This document shows positions 1 to 7,800 of a stretch of 9,982 bases of DNA, in pieces (within the stretch, counting starts at the first letter, position 1; each line of letters begins with the position of its first letter). The stretch covers positions 1 to 9,982 of the forward strand of contig DHAI01000112.1 of the NCBI GenBank assembly GCA_002397355.1. The letters are read 5' to 3'. Source of the DNA: Ruminococcaceae bacterium UBA4958. Lineage in GTDB: Bacteria; Bacillota; Clostridia; Oscillospirales; Acutalibacteraceae. The notes beneath the pieces are model-generated. The model saw only the letters and a list, made by a program, of their open reading frames with translations. It ran no database searches and was not told the DNA's origin. The position numbers and the translations under genes were made by a program.

Positions 1-522
1 GCGGATGGCATGTGCCGCGGCTTTAAAGAGCGCCTCCGTTTCGTGGTGGGCGTTCGCGCCGTACGCGACGCGCAGGTGCAGCGTCATGCCTGCGTTGAAG
101 GCGAACGCACGGAAAAACTCTTCCGTAAGGCAGGAATCGTAGCCGCCGATCCGTTCCTGCGGAAACTGCGCCTGAAAGACGAGGAACGGGCGGCCGCTGA
201 CGTCCACTGCGGCGAATGCGAGCGATTCGTCCATCGGGGCGAAAAAGCTGCCGAAACGCGCAATGCCGGAACGGTCCCCCAGCGCCTCGGCAAACGCCCT
301 GCCGAGAACGATCCCGGTATCTTCCACGGTATGGTGGCCGTCCACATACAGGTCCCCCACGGCTTTCAAGTTCAGGCCGAAGCCGCCGTGAACCGCGAAA
401 GCGTTCAGCATATGGTCGAAGAAGCCGATGCCCGTGGAAATCTCCACCGGGCCGCCGTCCAGATTCAGCTTCGCAGCAATATCTGTTTCCTTTGTCTTCC
501 GTTGCGCCGCAGCGGTTCTCAT
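1..522 (-). CDS. hisB: Imidazoleglycerol-phosphate dehydratase (partial, 3' end off the left edge)
   Basis: Dehydrates imidazole glycerol phosphate to imidazole acetol phosphate, a middle step of histidine synthesis in the cytoplasm. The 174 visible residues start at the ATG at 522 and are open to the window edge; the family is usually about 195 residues, so only around 20 are missing. The N-terminus carries the family's R-KT-KET pattern (residues 8-12), followed by FFDHML (34-39). The two metal-binding signatures are both present: DGHHTVED (61-68) and NAHHETEALFK (157-167). SGRP (109-112) and PMDES (96-100) are also conserved. It is the monofunctional type, with no phosphatase domain fused at the N-terminus. 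The start overlaps the hisC stop in an ATGA, which suggests coupled translation. An AAGGGG sits about 10 nt and a GAGG 4 nt before the ATG. Identity is secure. Confidence 0.96.
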   Translation of the reverse strand, partial: MRTAAAQRKTKETDIAAKLNLDGGPVEISTGIGFFDHMLNAFAVHGGFGLNLKAVGDLYVDGHHTVEDTGIVLGRAFAEALGDRSGIARFGSFFAPMDESLAFAAVDVSGRPFLVFQAQFPQERIGGYDSCLTEEFFRAFAFNAGMTLHLRVAYGANAHHETEALFKAAAHAIR

Positions 523-1595
523 TGCGCCTCAGCCCCTTTCCCTCCGTTCAGATACGCGGAAAATCCGTCCGTAACCGCCGCATTCTCTTCCGCAGTCCCC
601 GCAGTGATCCGCAGGAAACCGCTGAAACAGCGGACGGCGATGCCGCGCCGAAGCAGGAAACGATAAGCCTCCCGGCTGTCCCGCATCCGTACCGTAACGA
701 AATTCGTCACGCCGTCGACCACATGGATTCTTTCCGGACTCCGTGCTTCCATTCTGCGGAACAGGCCGTAGAGGGATTCCTTCGACTCGACGATCTTCCG
801 CGTGCAGCCGCGCAGCCATTCTTTTTCCCGCAGAAGAACCGAGCCGATGCTCTGCGTAACGGAGTTCACGTTGTACGGTGATTTTACGGCTCTCAGCGCC
901 CGGATCAGCGTCGGATTTGCCACGGCGAAGCCAAGCCGGATGCCGGCCATCCCGGCGGCTTTGGAACAGGTTCGGAGAATCACGAGATTATCGTATTCCT
1001 CAATTTCGTTGATCAGCGACTGGTCCCAGAAGTCCATGTACGCCTCGTCGAGCACGACAAGCGCGTCCACCGAGCGAACCAGGCGGCGGATTTCTTCGCG
1101 CGGCAGCCCGAGCGAGGTCGGGTTACAAGGGTTGGAGAAAATCAGCATCCGGCTCCCGGAACGGTTCACCGCGTCGATCAGACGGTCCGTATTCACCGTA
1201 AAGTCTTCATTTTTCGGAAATTCCACGCGGTTCGCCTCGTTGATACCGGCGTAAAACGAGTACATCGCAAAATCCGGCGCCAGCGTGACGACGCCCTCCC
1301 CTTTTTTCAGAAAGGAACCCATCAGGACGGAGATCAGCTCGTCGGAACCGTTCCCCGCGGCGACGCTTTCCGGTCGGACGCCGTAATATTCCGCAAAAGA
1401 GGCGCAGAGCGACGAAGCGAGAGGATCGGGATACCGATTCAGCGGGACGGACGAAACGGCCTCCGCGATCTTGTTCCACAGCTTTTCGTCCGGCTGAAAA
1501 AAGGACTCGTTCGCGTCGAGTCGGATCCGGTAATGTCCCGAAAGAGGGGTGTACGGAACAAGATCTCGGATTTTTTCATTCAGTTGGTAAGACAA
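519..1595 (-). CDS. hisC: Histidinol-phosphate aminotransferase
   Basis: PLP-dependent class I/II aminotransferase that transfers an amino group from glutamate to imidazole acetol phosphate, giving histidinol phosphate. The protein is 358 residues, normal for HisC. Visible family marks are RLDANES (25-31), NRYPDP (53-58), GNGSDELI (81-88), SNPCNPT (154-160), DEAY with Asp183 for the PLP pyridine nitrogen, the Schiff-base lysine Lys212 within TCSKAAGMAGIRLG, and a late FLRITAGT (327-334) whose Arg329 should bind the substrate carboxylate. The start is a TTG, chosen because AGGGGA stands 6 nt upstream, the gap to the hisD stop is only 3 nt, and no in-frame ATG lies near the N-terminus. An ATG at 1602-1600 is out of frame. 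The last codons overlap the hisB start. Fold-type I aminotransferases can share substrates, but the his context settles the assignment. Confidence 0.96.
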   Translation of the reverse strand: MSYQLNEKIRDLVPYTPLSGHYRIRLDANESFFQPDEKLWNKIAEAVSSVPLNRYPDPLASSLCASFAEYYGVRPESVAAGNGSDELISVLMGSFLKKGEGVVTLAPDFAMYSFYAGINEANRVEFPKNEDFTVNTDRLIDAVNRSGSRMLIFSNPCNPTSLGLPREEIRRLVRSVDALVVLDEAYMDFWDQSLINEIEEYDNLVILRTCSKAAGMAGIRLGFAVANPTLIRALRAVKSPYNVNSVTQSIGSVLLREKEWLRGCTRKIVESKESLYGLFRRMEARSPERIHVVDGVTNFVTVRMRDSREAYRFLLRRGIAVRCFSGFLRITAGTAEENAAVTDGFSAYLNGGKGAEAQ

Positions 1596-1598
1596 CGG

Positions 1599-2879
1599 TC
1601 ATCCCCTCACTTCGACCGAATTCGCGTGCGCCGTCAGGCCCTCCGCGTCCGCCAGGGCAACAATGTCTTTCCGCGCGCCGGCAAGCGCTTTCTTCGGATA
1701 GGAAAGAAAGCTCGATTTTTTGATGAAGCTGTCCACGGAAAGCGGAGAGAAAAACCGCGCCGTTCCGCCCGTGGGGAGGACGTGATTCGGACCGGCGAAG
1801 TAATCTCCCAGAGGCTCCGGCGAATAGTTCCCGAGGAAAACGGATCCCGCGTTATCGATGCGGCCCAGGTACGCCACGGGATCTTTCGTGCAGACTTCGA
1901 GGTGTTCCGGCGCGAGCTCGTTGGCAAAACCAACCGCCTCTTCCATGCTCCTGCACACGATAACCGCGCCGTAATCACCGAGGGACTTTTCAATAATTTT
2001 CCGGCGGGAAAGCCGCCTGATCTGGCGCGTCAGCTCCGCCAGAGTCTCTTCGGCGATGGCTTCGGAAGTCGTCAGCAGGATAGCGGAGGCGAGCGCATCG
2101 TGTTCCGCCTGGGACATCAGGTCGGCTGCAAGGAAGCGGGGATCGGCCGTTTCGTCGGCAAGGATCAGGATCTCGCTCGGCCCGGCGATCATGTCGATGC
2201 CCACGGTGCCGAACAACTGCTTTTTTGCCGTCGCAACGAAAATGTTGCCCGGCCCGACGATTTTGTCTACGGCGGGGATCGTTTCCGTACCGAAAGCGAG
2301 AGCAGCGATCGCCTGGGCGCCGCCCACCTGAAAGACGCGGTCGACGCCGGCTTCCAGCGCCGCGGCCATGATCGGCGGGTTCGGCCTGCCGCCCCGGGCG
2401 GGGGGAGTAGCCATCACGATCTCGCCGACTCCGGCGATTTTCGCGGGGATCGCGTTCATCAGGACGGAGGAAGGATACGCCGCCGTGCCGCCCGGAACAT
2501 AGATGCCGACGCGGGAAAGGCCGCGGATGCGCTGGCCCATGATAACGCCGTCCGGCCGTGTTTCGAACCAGCTCTGCTGTTTCTGGCGCTCGTGAAAATC
2601 GCGGATGTTCTCCGCCGCGCGGCGCAGCGCGGAGAGAAAATCACCGCCGCACTCCGCTGCGCTCTCGCGCATCTCGTCTTTTGACAGTTCCACCTTTTCC
2701 GGCAAAGCCCCGTCGAACTTTTTCGTGTAAGCGGCGACGGCTTTGTCACCGTCGCCCCGCACGCGAGCGATGATCTCGGCCACCGCGGCATCCACCTGCG
2801 GGTCCGCCTTTCGGCTTCTCTTTTTCAGCTGAGCGATCAGTTCCGGCCCAAAGCCTTCTTTTTCTTTCCAGATTCGCAT
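1599..2879 (-). CDS. hisD: Histidinol dehydrogenase
   Basis: Zinc enzyme that carries out the last two steps of histidine synthesis, oxidising L-histidinol to histidine via the aldehyde with two NAD+. The 426-residue length is typical. By comparison with the known family, the zinc ligands are visible as Gln257 and His260 (MSQAEHD), Asp359 (LGDYFAGPNH) and His418 (LTAHANS); the catalytic pair is Glu325-His326 (APEHLEV). GIYVPGG (125-131) and VGPGN (208-212) are conserved cofactor-side motifs. The reading frame is open a further 343 codons upstream, antisense-free of function, through hisG and hisZ; the true start is the ATG at 2879, where similarity to HisD begins. That ATG shares its A with the hisG stop (TGATG). 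A GGAG lies 11 nt upstream, slightly far, so initiation probably relies partly on coupling to hisG. Confidence 0.97.
   Translation of the reverse strand: MRIWKEKEGFGPELIAQLKKRSRKADPQVDAAVAEIIARVRGDGDKAVAAYTKKFDGALPEKVELSKDEMRESAAECGGDFLSALRRAAENIRDFHERQKQQSWFETRPDGVIMGQRIRGLSRVGIYVPGGTAAYPSSVLMNAIPAKIAGVGEIVMATPPARGGRPNPPIMAAALEAGVDRVFQVGGAQAIAALAFGTETIPAVDKIVGPGNIFVATAKKQLFGTVGIDMIAGPSEILILADETADPRFLAADLMSQAEHDALASAILLTTSEAIAEETLAELTRQIRRLSRRKIIEKSLGDYGAVIVCRSMEEAVGFANELAPEHLEVCTKDPVAYLGRIDNAGSVFLGNYSPEPLGDYFAGPNHVLPTGGTARFFSPLSVDSFIKKSSFLSYPKKALAGARKDIVALADAEGLTAHANSVEVRG
1602..1607 (-). promoter_or_regulatory. Ribosome binding site that fixes the hisC start
   Basis: AGGGGA within the last codons of hisD, 6 nt before the TTG at 1595. 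It supports a TTG start for hisC; the nearby ATG at 1602-1600 is in another frame and gives only eight codons before a stop. Confidence 0.75.
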
Positions 2880-3538
2880 CAAGTGATCAGCTCCTTCGCA
2901 GCGTTTCCCCGTTTGACGCCCCGCTCCATTTCCGCCGCAAGATCTTCGATCTCCGCTTTCCGCAGCTTCATGCTGGCGGGGTTCACAATCAGCCTGGCGG
3001 AAACGCCGCAGATCGCGTCGTAGATTTCCAGCCCGTTTTCCCGCAGCGTCGTACCCGTTTCCACGATGTCGACAATCGCGTCGGAAAGGCCGAGCAGCGG
3101 CGCAAGCTCTACCGAACCCTCGATTTTGATGATGCGCACGTCCATCGCCCTGCCGGCAAAATAATTTGCGGCCACGTTCGGATATTTGGAAGCCACCGTG
3201 CGAGCGGAATATCCGCCGAAAAAGTCGCGCCCCTTCGGCCCCGCCAGCGCAAACCGGCACTTTCCGAAGCCGAGATCCAAAACCTCGTAAAAGTTTCCGC
3301 CGTGCTCCAAGATCGTGTCCTTGCCGACCACGCCGAGGTCGCACGCGCCGTACTCCACGTAGGTGGTCACGTCGGCCGCCTTCGCCAGCACGGCCTCGTA
3401 CCGGCCATGCGCGACAGGCAGGACCAGCCGGCGCCCTTTGTTCCTCACCGCGGAGCAATCGCAGCCGATCTGTTCCAGCAGAGCCACCGCTTTTTCTTCC
3501 AACCTTCCCTTTGTCAGGGCGATCCGAAGCGGTCTCAC
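2879..3538 (-). CDS. hisG: ATP phosphoribosyltransferase, short catalytic subunit
   Basis: Catalyses the committed first step: ATP plus PRPP to phosphoribosyl-ATP. At 219 residues it is the short form, which lacks the C-terminal regulatory domain of long HisG and needs HisZ for activity; hisZ lies directly upstream. Visible marks are RIALTKGRL (5-13) at the N-terminus, the LGVVGKD block (68-74), VASKYPN (115-121) and the family signature beginning EGSVELAPLLG (140-150) and running into DIVETGTTLRENGLEIYDA (157-175), whose ETGTT is the PRPP-binding loop. The open frame extends to an ATG at 3667, but that would add 43 arginine/glycine-rich residues overlapping hisZ. The start chosen is the GTG at 3538, giving MRPLRIALTKG, with a perfect GGAGG 7 nt upstream and a GTGA overlap with the hisZ stop. 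Confidence 0.96.
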   Translation of the reverse strand: MRPLRIALTKGRLEEKAVALLEQIGCDCSAVRNKGRRLVLPVAHGRYEAVLAKAADVTTYVEYGACDLGVVGKDTILEHGGNFYEVLDLGFGKCRFALAGPKGRDFFGGYSARTVASKYPNVAANYFAGRAMDVRIIKIEGSVELAPLLGLSDAIVDIVETGTTLRENGLEIYDAICGVSARLIVNPASMKLRKAEIEDLAAEMERGVKRGNAAKELIT

Positions 3539-4746
3539 GGCTTTTCCTCCGTATCGAAACGAATTGTTTCCACCTTTTCGCCCGCGACGACGTCCACGCA
3601 GGAAATACCCGCGGCCCCGGCGTATTCCAGCGTTTCCGCGCGCGTGGAAAAAACGCTGCTCTCGCACCGGAGCCCCTGTGCCGCAAGCTTGGAAATGCGT
3701 TCCAACGCGCGCACCTCGCTCCCTTTTTCCCCAAATACGAGCACGTCAGCCGGTGAGACGGCGCGCGCGCCGTCTCCGCCCGACAGCGTCCGCTCGACGG
3801 CGTCGATACTGATCCCGAAGCCGACGGCCGGCATCGCCTGGCCGAAATGCCCGAGAAGATTGTCATATCTGCCGCCAAGCAAAACCGCGTCGCCGTATTC
3901 TTCCACATAAGCGCTGAACACGACGCCCGTATAGTAGTCGTTCCGCTGCACCAGGCCGAGGTCGACGATCAGCCGGTTGCCAAGGCCAAACCCGGAAAGC
4001 GCCCTGTAAAGGCCGTGCAGATAGTCCAGTGTCCGGCGAAGTTTTCCGGCGCAGAGACCCGAGGCTTTTTCAAAGACTTCCTCGCCGCCGAAAAGGCGCG
4101 GAAGTTCCCGGAGGGCGCGGATTTCAGGGCAGTCCGGCCGACCGGCGAGGAGCCTGCCCAGCAGGGCGGTATTCTTCGCTTCGACTGCCTCCCGGACGTC
4201 TTCCCGAACTCCGCCGGTCTCCGGAAGACACCCGGCCAGCGTGCGAAAAATGCCCGCGTGGCCAAGCTCCAACCGGAAGCCTGGAACGCAGCCGGAAAGC
4301 GATTCCACAGCGAGCGCGATCGCCTCCAGGTCGGCGCGCAGTCCGCCCGCACCCAGCAGCTCCACCCCCATCTGGACGTTCTCGTTGCTGCGGCCGGAAA
4401 GCCTGCGATGGCTGCGGTAAATCGGCTGAATGTAATAGAGGCGGATCGGCCTCGGCTGATTTTGCAGGCGCGTCGCGGTCAGACGCGCAATGGAAAGCGT
4501 GTTGTCCGGCCGCATGACCATCAGCCGGCCCTGCCGGTCCGTCATCTTGAACATGACCTCCTGCGGGATACCGGAAAAATCGGGGTCGTACACGTCGTAA
4601 AACTCAAATCCGGGCGTGACGACCTCGTGGTAACAATGGGAAACGAAAACTTGGGAAAGCGTATCTTCGATTTTTCTGCGGAGGAGGCATTCTTCAAACA
4701 AATAGTCCCGCGTTCCCTCCGGCGTGATCCTGTTGTTTTTCTTCAT
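3535..4746 (-). CDS. hisZ: ATP phosphoribosyltransferase regulatory subunit HisZ
   Basis: Histidyl-tRNA synthetase paralogue that has no aminoacylation role of its own; it assembles with short HisG and is required for its activity and for histidine feedback inhibition (family knowledge). The 403-residue protein has the class II synthetase-like core: ITPEGTRDY (7-15), VVTPGFEFYDVY (42-53), the motif-2-like VMRPDNT (77-83), NVQMGVELLGA (123-133), then NDYYTGVVFSAY (269-280) and LLGGRYDNLLGHFG (289-302) with GFGISID (309-315). A roughly 70-residue alpha/beta tail follows from about 332. It is distinguished from true HisRS by MRPDNT rather than MRPEGT, by the degraded GRSNENVQ loop in place of the synthetase GRYREF-Q pattern, and by its place next to a short hisG. 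It is first in the his operon: ATG with GGGAG 7 nt upstream, about 34 nt after the predicted transcription start. Confidence 0.95.
   Translation of the reverse strand: MKKNNRITPEGTRDYLFEECLLRRKIEDTLSQVFVSHCYHEVVTPGFEFYDVYDPDFSGIPQEVMFKMTDRQGRLMVMRPDNTLSIARLTATRLQNQPRPIRLYYIQPIYRSHRRLSGRSNENVQMGVELLGAGGLRADLEAIALAVESLSGCVPGFRLELGHAGIFRTLAGCLPETGGVREDVREAVEAKNTALLGRLLAGRPDCPEIRALRELPRLFGGEEVFEKASGLCAGKLRRTLDYLHGLYRALSGFGLGNRLIVDLGLVQRNDYYTGVVFSAYVEEYGDAVLLGGRYDNLLGHFGQAMPAVGFGISIDAVERTLSGGDGARAVSPADVLVFGEKGSEVRALERISKLAAQGLRCESSVFSTRAETLEYAGAAGISCVDVVAGEKVETIRFDTEEKP
3546..3550 (-). promoter_or_regulatory. Ribosome binding site that fixes the hisG start
   Basis: A perfect GGAGG inside the last codons of hisZ, 7 nt before the GTG at 3538. 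It supports the GTG over the ATG at 3667, which would lengthen HisG by 43 atypical residues. Confidence 0.85.
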
Positions 4747-4753
4747 TTCCGCT

Positions 4754-4758
4754 CTCCC
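4754..4758 (-). promoter_or_regulatory. Ribosome binding site of hisZ
   Basis: GGGAG with a 7-nt spacer before the hisZ ATG at 4746. It supports this start for the first gene of the histidine operon. Confidence 0.75.
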
Positions 4759-4781
4759 GTCGGCCGTTTTGCTTTAGCGTG

Positions 4782-4796
4782 ATACTATAATAGCAT
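4782..4796. promoter_or_regulatory. Imperfect palindrome over the his -10 box (possible operator)
   Basis: The plus-strand sequence ATACTATAATAGCAT is a 15-bp dyad centred on 4789 in which 6 of 7 base pairs are symmetric; the core CTATAATAG is perfect. It covers the whole -10 hexamer, where a bound repressor would block RNA polymerase. Some Firmicutes control his genes by a TrpR-family repressor (HisR/YerC), which would fit, but I cannot match this site to a known operator consensus. AT-rich promoter DNA often gives such symmetry by chance. Confidence 0.3.
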
Positions 4797-4815
4797 ACTA
4801 AATTGTCCCTGTCAA
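4787..4815 (-). promoter_or_regulatory. Sigma-A-type promoter of the histidine operon
   Basis: On the minus strand a consensus -35 TTGACA (4815-4810) is followed by a 17-nt spacer and a -10 TATTAT (4792-4787) with one mismatch to TATAAT. A TG one base before the -10 makes it an extended -10 (TGCTATTAT). Transcription should start near 4780, leaving a leader of about 34 nt before hisZ. The -35 box begins on the base immediately after the polC stop codon, so the promoter lies wholly in the 69-nt gap. The gap is markedly AT-rich against GC-rich neighbours. This is a sequence prediction, but the match is unusually good. Confidence 0.88.
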
Positions 4816-7800
4816 TCAGAAAAGCGACATCTGGCTGCTTTCCGGCAGGCCGCTCAGAACGCCTGCCTGCGCAAGGGTTTCGATGACCGATTTCGAGACC
4901 TTCGCCCGCGCCTGCAGGTCTTCCACGGAGAGATACTTCCCCTGCTTTTTCGCCGCGGCGATGCTCTTTGCGGCCGTTTCGCCAACCCCGCCCAGGGAGA
5001 GAAACGGCAGACGGATTTTTCCGTCCTCCACAAGAAATTTTCTGGCGTCGGAGCGGTACAAATCCACAGGAAGGATCCCGATCCCGCGGGCAAGCATCTC
5101 GTTCACGATCTGCAGGGTGGCATATTCAGATTCCTCTTTCGCGCTCGCTTCCTTCCCTTTCATGCTGATCTCATTCATCCTGCGCCGGACGGCCTCGCGC
5201 CCCTTCATCACGAGCGCGCCGTCGAAGTCTTCCCCGCGCACGGTGAAGTAGGCGGCGTAATATTCCACGGGACGGTGCACCTTGTACCAGCCGAGCCGCA
5301 GCGTGGAAATCATGTACGCCGCGGCGTGCGCCTTCGGGAACATGTACTTGATCTTCATGCAAGAGTCGAGATACCACTGCGGCACATCGTGGTCCTTCAT
5401 GGCCTGGATGTAGTCCGGCGTCAGTTTTTTAGGCGCTTTGCCTTTCCGCACGATCTCCATGATCTTGAACGCCATCTTCGGTTCCAGGCGTTTTTGAAGA
5501 AGGTAGGTCATGATGCTGTCGCGCGTCCCGATCACTTCGGAAATCGTGCAGGTGCCGTTCTTGATCAGCTCCTGCGCGTTGCCGAGCCAGACGTCCGTAC
5601 CGTGCGACAGGCCCGAGACCTGAAGCAGGTCGGAGAACGTTTTCGGCATGGAATCCATCAGCATCTGGCGCACGAAGCTGGTCCCGACTTCCGGCAGGGA
5701 AAACGTCCCCGTGGGGGAATCGATGTCCTCCGGCTTGACGCCCAACGCCTGCGTCGAGTGGAACAGGGACATCACCTGCGGGTCGCTCATGGAAACGTCC
5801 ATCACGGGAATTCCGGTGTAATCCTCCAGGTAACGGTAGATCGTCGGTACATCGTGGCCGAGCTCATCCAGCTTGCAGATGGTGTCGTGGATGGAATGAA
5901 AGTCGAAATGCGTCGTGATGCTGTCCGAGCCCGCGTCGTTCGCCGGATGCTGTACAGGACAGAAGTCGAAAATATCCATTCCTTTCGGTACGACGACCAT
6001 ACCGCCCGGGTGCTGGCCCGTCGTGCGCTTTACCCCGGTGCAGCCGAGCGCAAGGCGCAGCTCCTCCGCGCGGTGCATGACGAGGCCACGCTCTTCGGCG
6101 TATTTTTTGACAAAGCCAAGCGCGGTCTTGTCCGCGACGGTGGAGATCGTGCCGGCCTTAAAGACGTTGTCCTTGCCGAAAAGCGTCTCCGTGTACCGAT
6201 GGGCGCTGGACTGATATTCACCGGAAAAGTTCAGGTCGATATCCGGCGTCTTATCCCCGTCGAAGCCGAGGAACGTCTCGAACGGGATGTTGTGGCCGTC
6301 TCGGCTGTAATCAGCGCCGCAAACGGGGCATTTCTTCGGCGGCAGGTCGAAGCCGCTGCCGATGCTTCCGTCCGTGATGAACTCGCTGTGCCTGCACTTC
6401 GGGCAGACATAGTGCGGCGGAAGCGGATTGACTTCCGAGATGCCGGCCATGCTGGCGACGAACGACGAGCCGACCGAACCGCGCGAGCCGACCAGGTATC
6501 CGTGCTCCACCGAGTTCGCCACCAGTTTCTGCGCCGTCATGTAGAGGATGGAAAAACCGTGCTTCGTAATGGAGCCGAGCTCTCGGTCCAGGCGTTTCTT
6601 CACGATTTCCGGGAGCGGGTCGCCGTAAATCTCCTTTGCGCGGCGCCAGGTGATCGAGGTGAGCTGTTCCTCGGCGCCGGCGATAAACGGCGGAAAGGTT
6701 CCGTTCGGAACCGGACGGAGGTTTTCCACCATATCCGCGATGCGGTTCGGGTTTGTGACGACGACTTCATAGGCCTTATCCTTGCCGAGATAGGAAAATT
6801 CCCGCAGCATTTCGTCCGTCGTCCGGAAATACAGCGGCGCCTGCTCGTCCGTATCCTGATAGCCGAGGCCGGCCATCAGGATTTTGCGGTATGCGCCGTC
6901 CTTCGGATCCATAAAATGCACGTCGCAGGTAGCGGCGACGGGCTTGCCGAGCTTTTCGCCGAGGCGGACGATCGTGCGGTTGAACTCGCGGAGCTTTTCC
7001 TCGTCGGGAACCATCCCTTCGCGCACCATAAATCCGTTGTTGCCGACCGGCTGGATCTCAAGATAATCGTAAAAAGATGCGATTTCGCACAGCCTGCCCC
7101 AGGGCTGCCCCTCGAAAACCGCTTCGTAAAGCTCGCCCGCCTGGCACGCGCTGCCGATCAGGAGGCCCTCCCTGTACTTGATCAGTTCCGTTTTCGGCAC
7201 GCGCGGATTGCGGTAAAAGTGGTTCAGATGGGAATAGGAAATCAGCCGGTATAGGTTTTTCAGTCCCACTTTGTTTTTCGCGAGGATGATCATATGGTGG
7301 GACTTCATCTTCTTCACGTCCCCGCCGGCCAGCGAAGTATTGATGTCCATGATCCGGGAAGCGCCGGTGTCCTCGGAAAGCCTGCGCAGGAGGCAGAGAA
7401 AGATCCTTCCCAGCGTGGCGGCGTCGTCGCACGCCCTGTGGTGGTGGAAATCCTCCAGCTTCAGGTATTTTGCAACCGTGTCCAGCTTGCAGTTTTTGAT
7501 GCCTCTCAGCAGCGAGCGGCACATGGGAACGGTGTCGATATAGGTGTTGGTAAAATCCTTTCCGTGCCTCTTTGCAGCGGCGCGGAGAAAAGAGGTATCA
7601 AAATCGGCGTTGTGCGCAATCAGCACCGCGTTTTCCCCGCAAAAGCCCGAAAAAGTTTCCAGCGCTTCCTGTTCTTTCGGGGCGTCTTTCACCATTTCGT
7701 CGGTGATGCTTGTCAGATCCGTGATCTTCGCGGGAATCGGGCGCTCCGGGTTCACGAACGTGTCGAACGAATCCGCGATTTTCCCGTCCCGGATCCGCAC

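Noticed and set aside
1533..2684. A 383-residue plus-strand frame opposite hisD
   Set aside because: Composition is shadow-like and no family is recognisable; the opposite strand is a full-length HisD with all metal ligands.
3539..3667. Longer HisG starting at the ATG at 3667
   Set aside because: The added residues are a shadow of hisZ, and the GTG at 3538 has an ideal ribosome-binding site and gives the normal short-HisG N-terminus.
2880..3908. N-terminal extension of the hisD frame through hisG and hisZ, as if a 769-residue fusion
   Set aside because: The extra 343 residues are an Arg/Ala-rich out-of-frame reading of hisG and hisZ, both of which are intact in another frame; HisD similarity begins at the ATG at 2879.
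3535..4746. Histidyl-tRNA synthetase (hisS) as an alternative call for hisZ
   Set aside because: The synthetase substrate motifs are altered (MRPDNT, no GRYREF-type loop), and the gene is paired with a short hisG in a his operon.
4747..4815. Intrinsic terminator after polC
   Set aside because: Only a weak TTG/CAA stem around the -35 region can be drawn; there is no GC-rich stem with a following T-run.
5275..7254. A 659-residue open frame on the plus strand, antisense to polC, and a second of 556 residues at 7294-8964
   Set aside because: These are shadows of the GC-rich polC codons. The translations are rich in Arg, His, Val and Asp with no recognisable domain, and the minus strand carries a complete PolC with all catalytic motifs.
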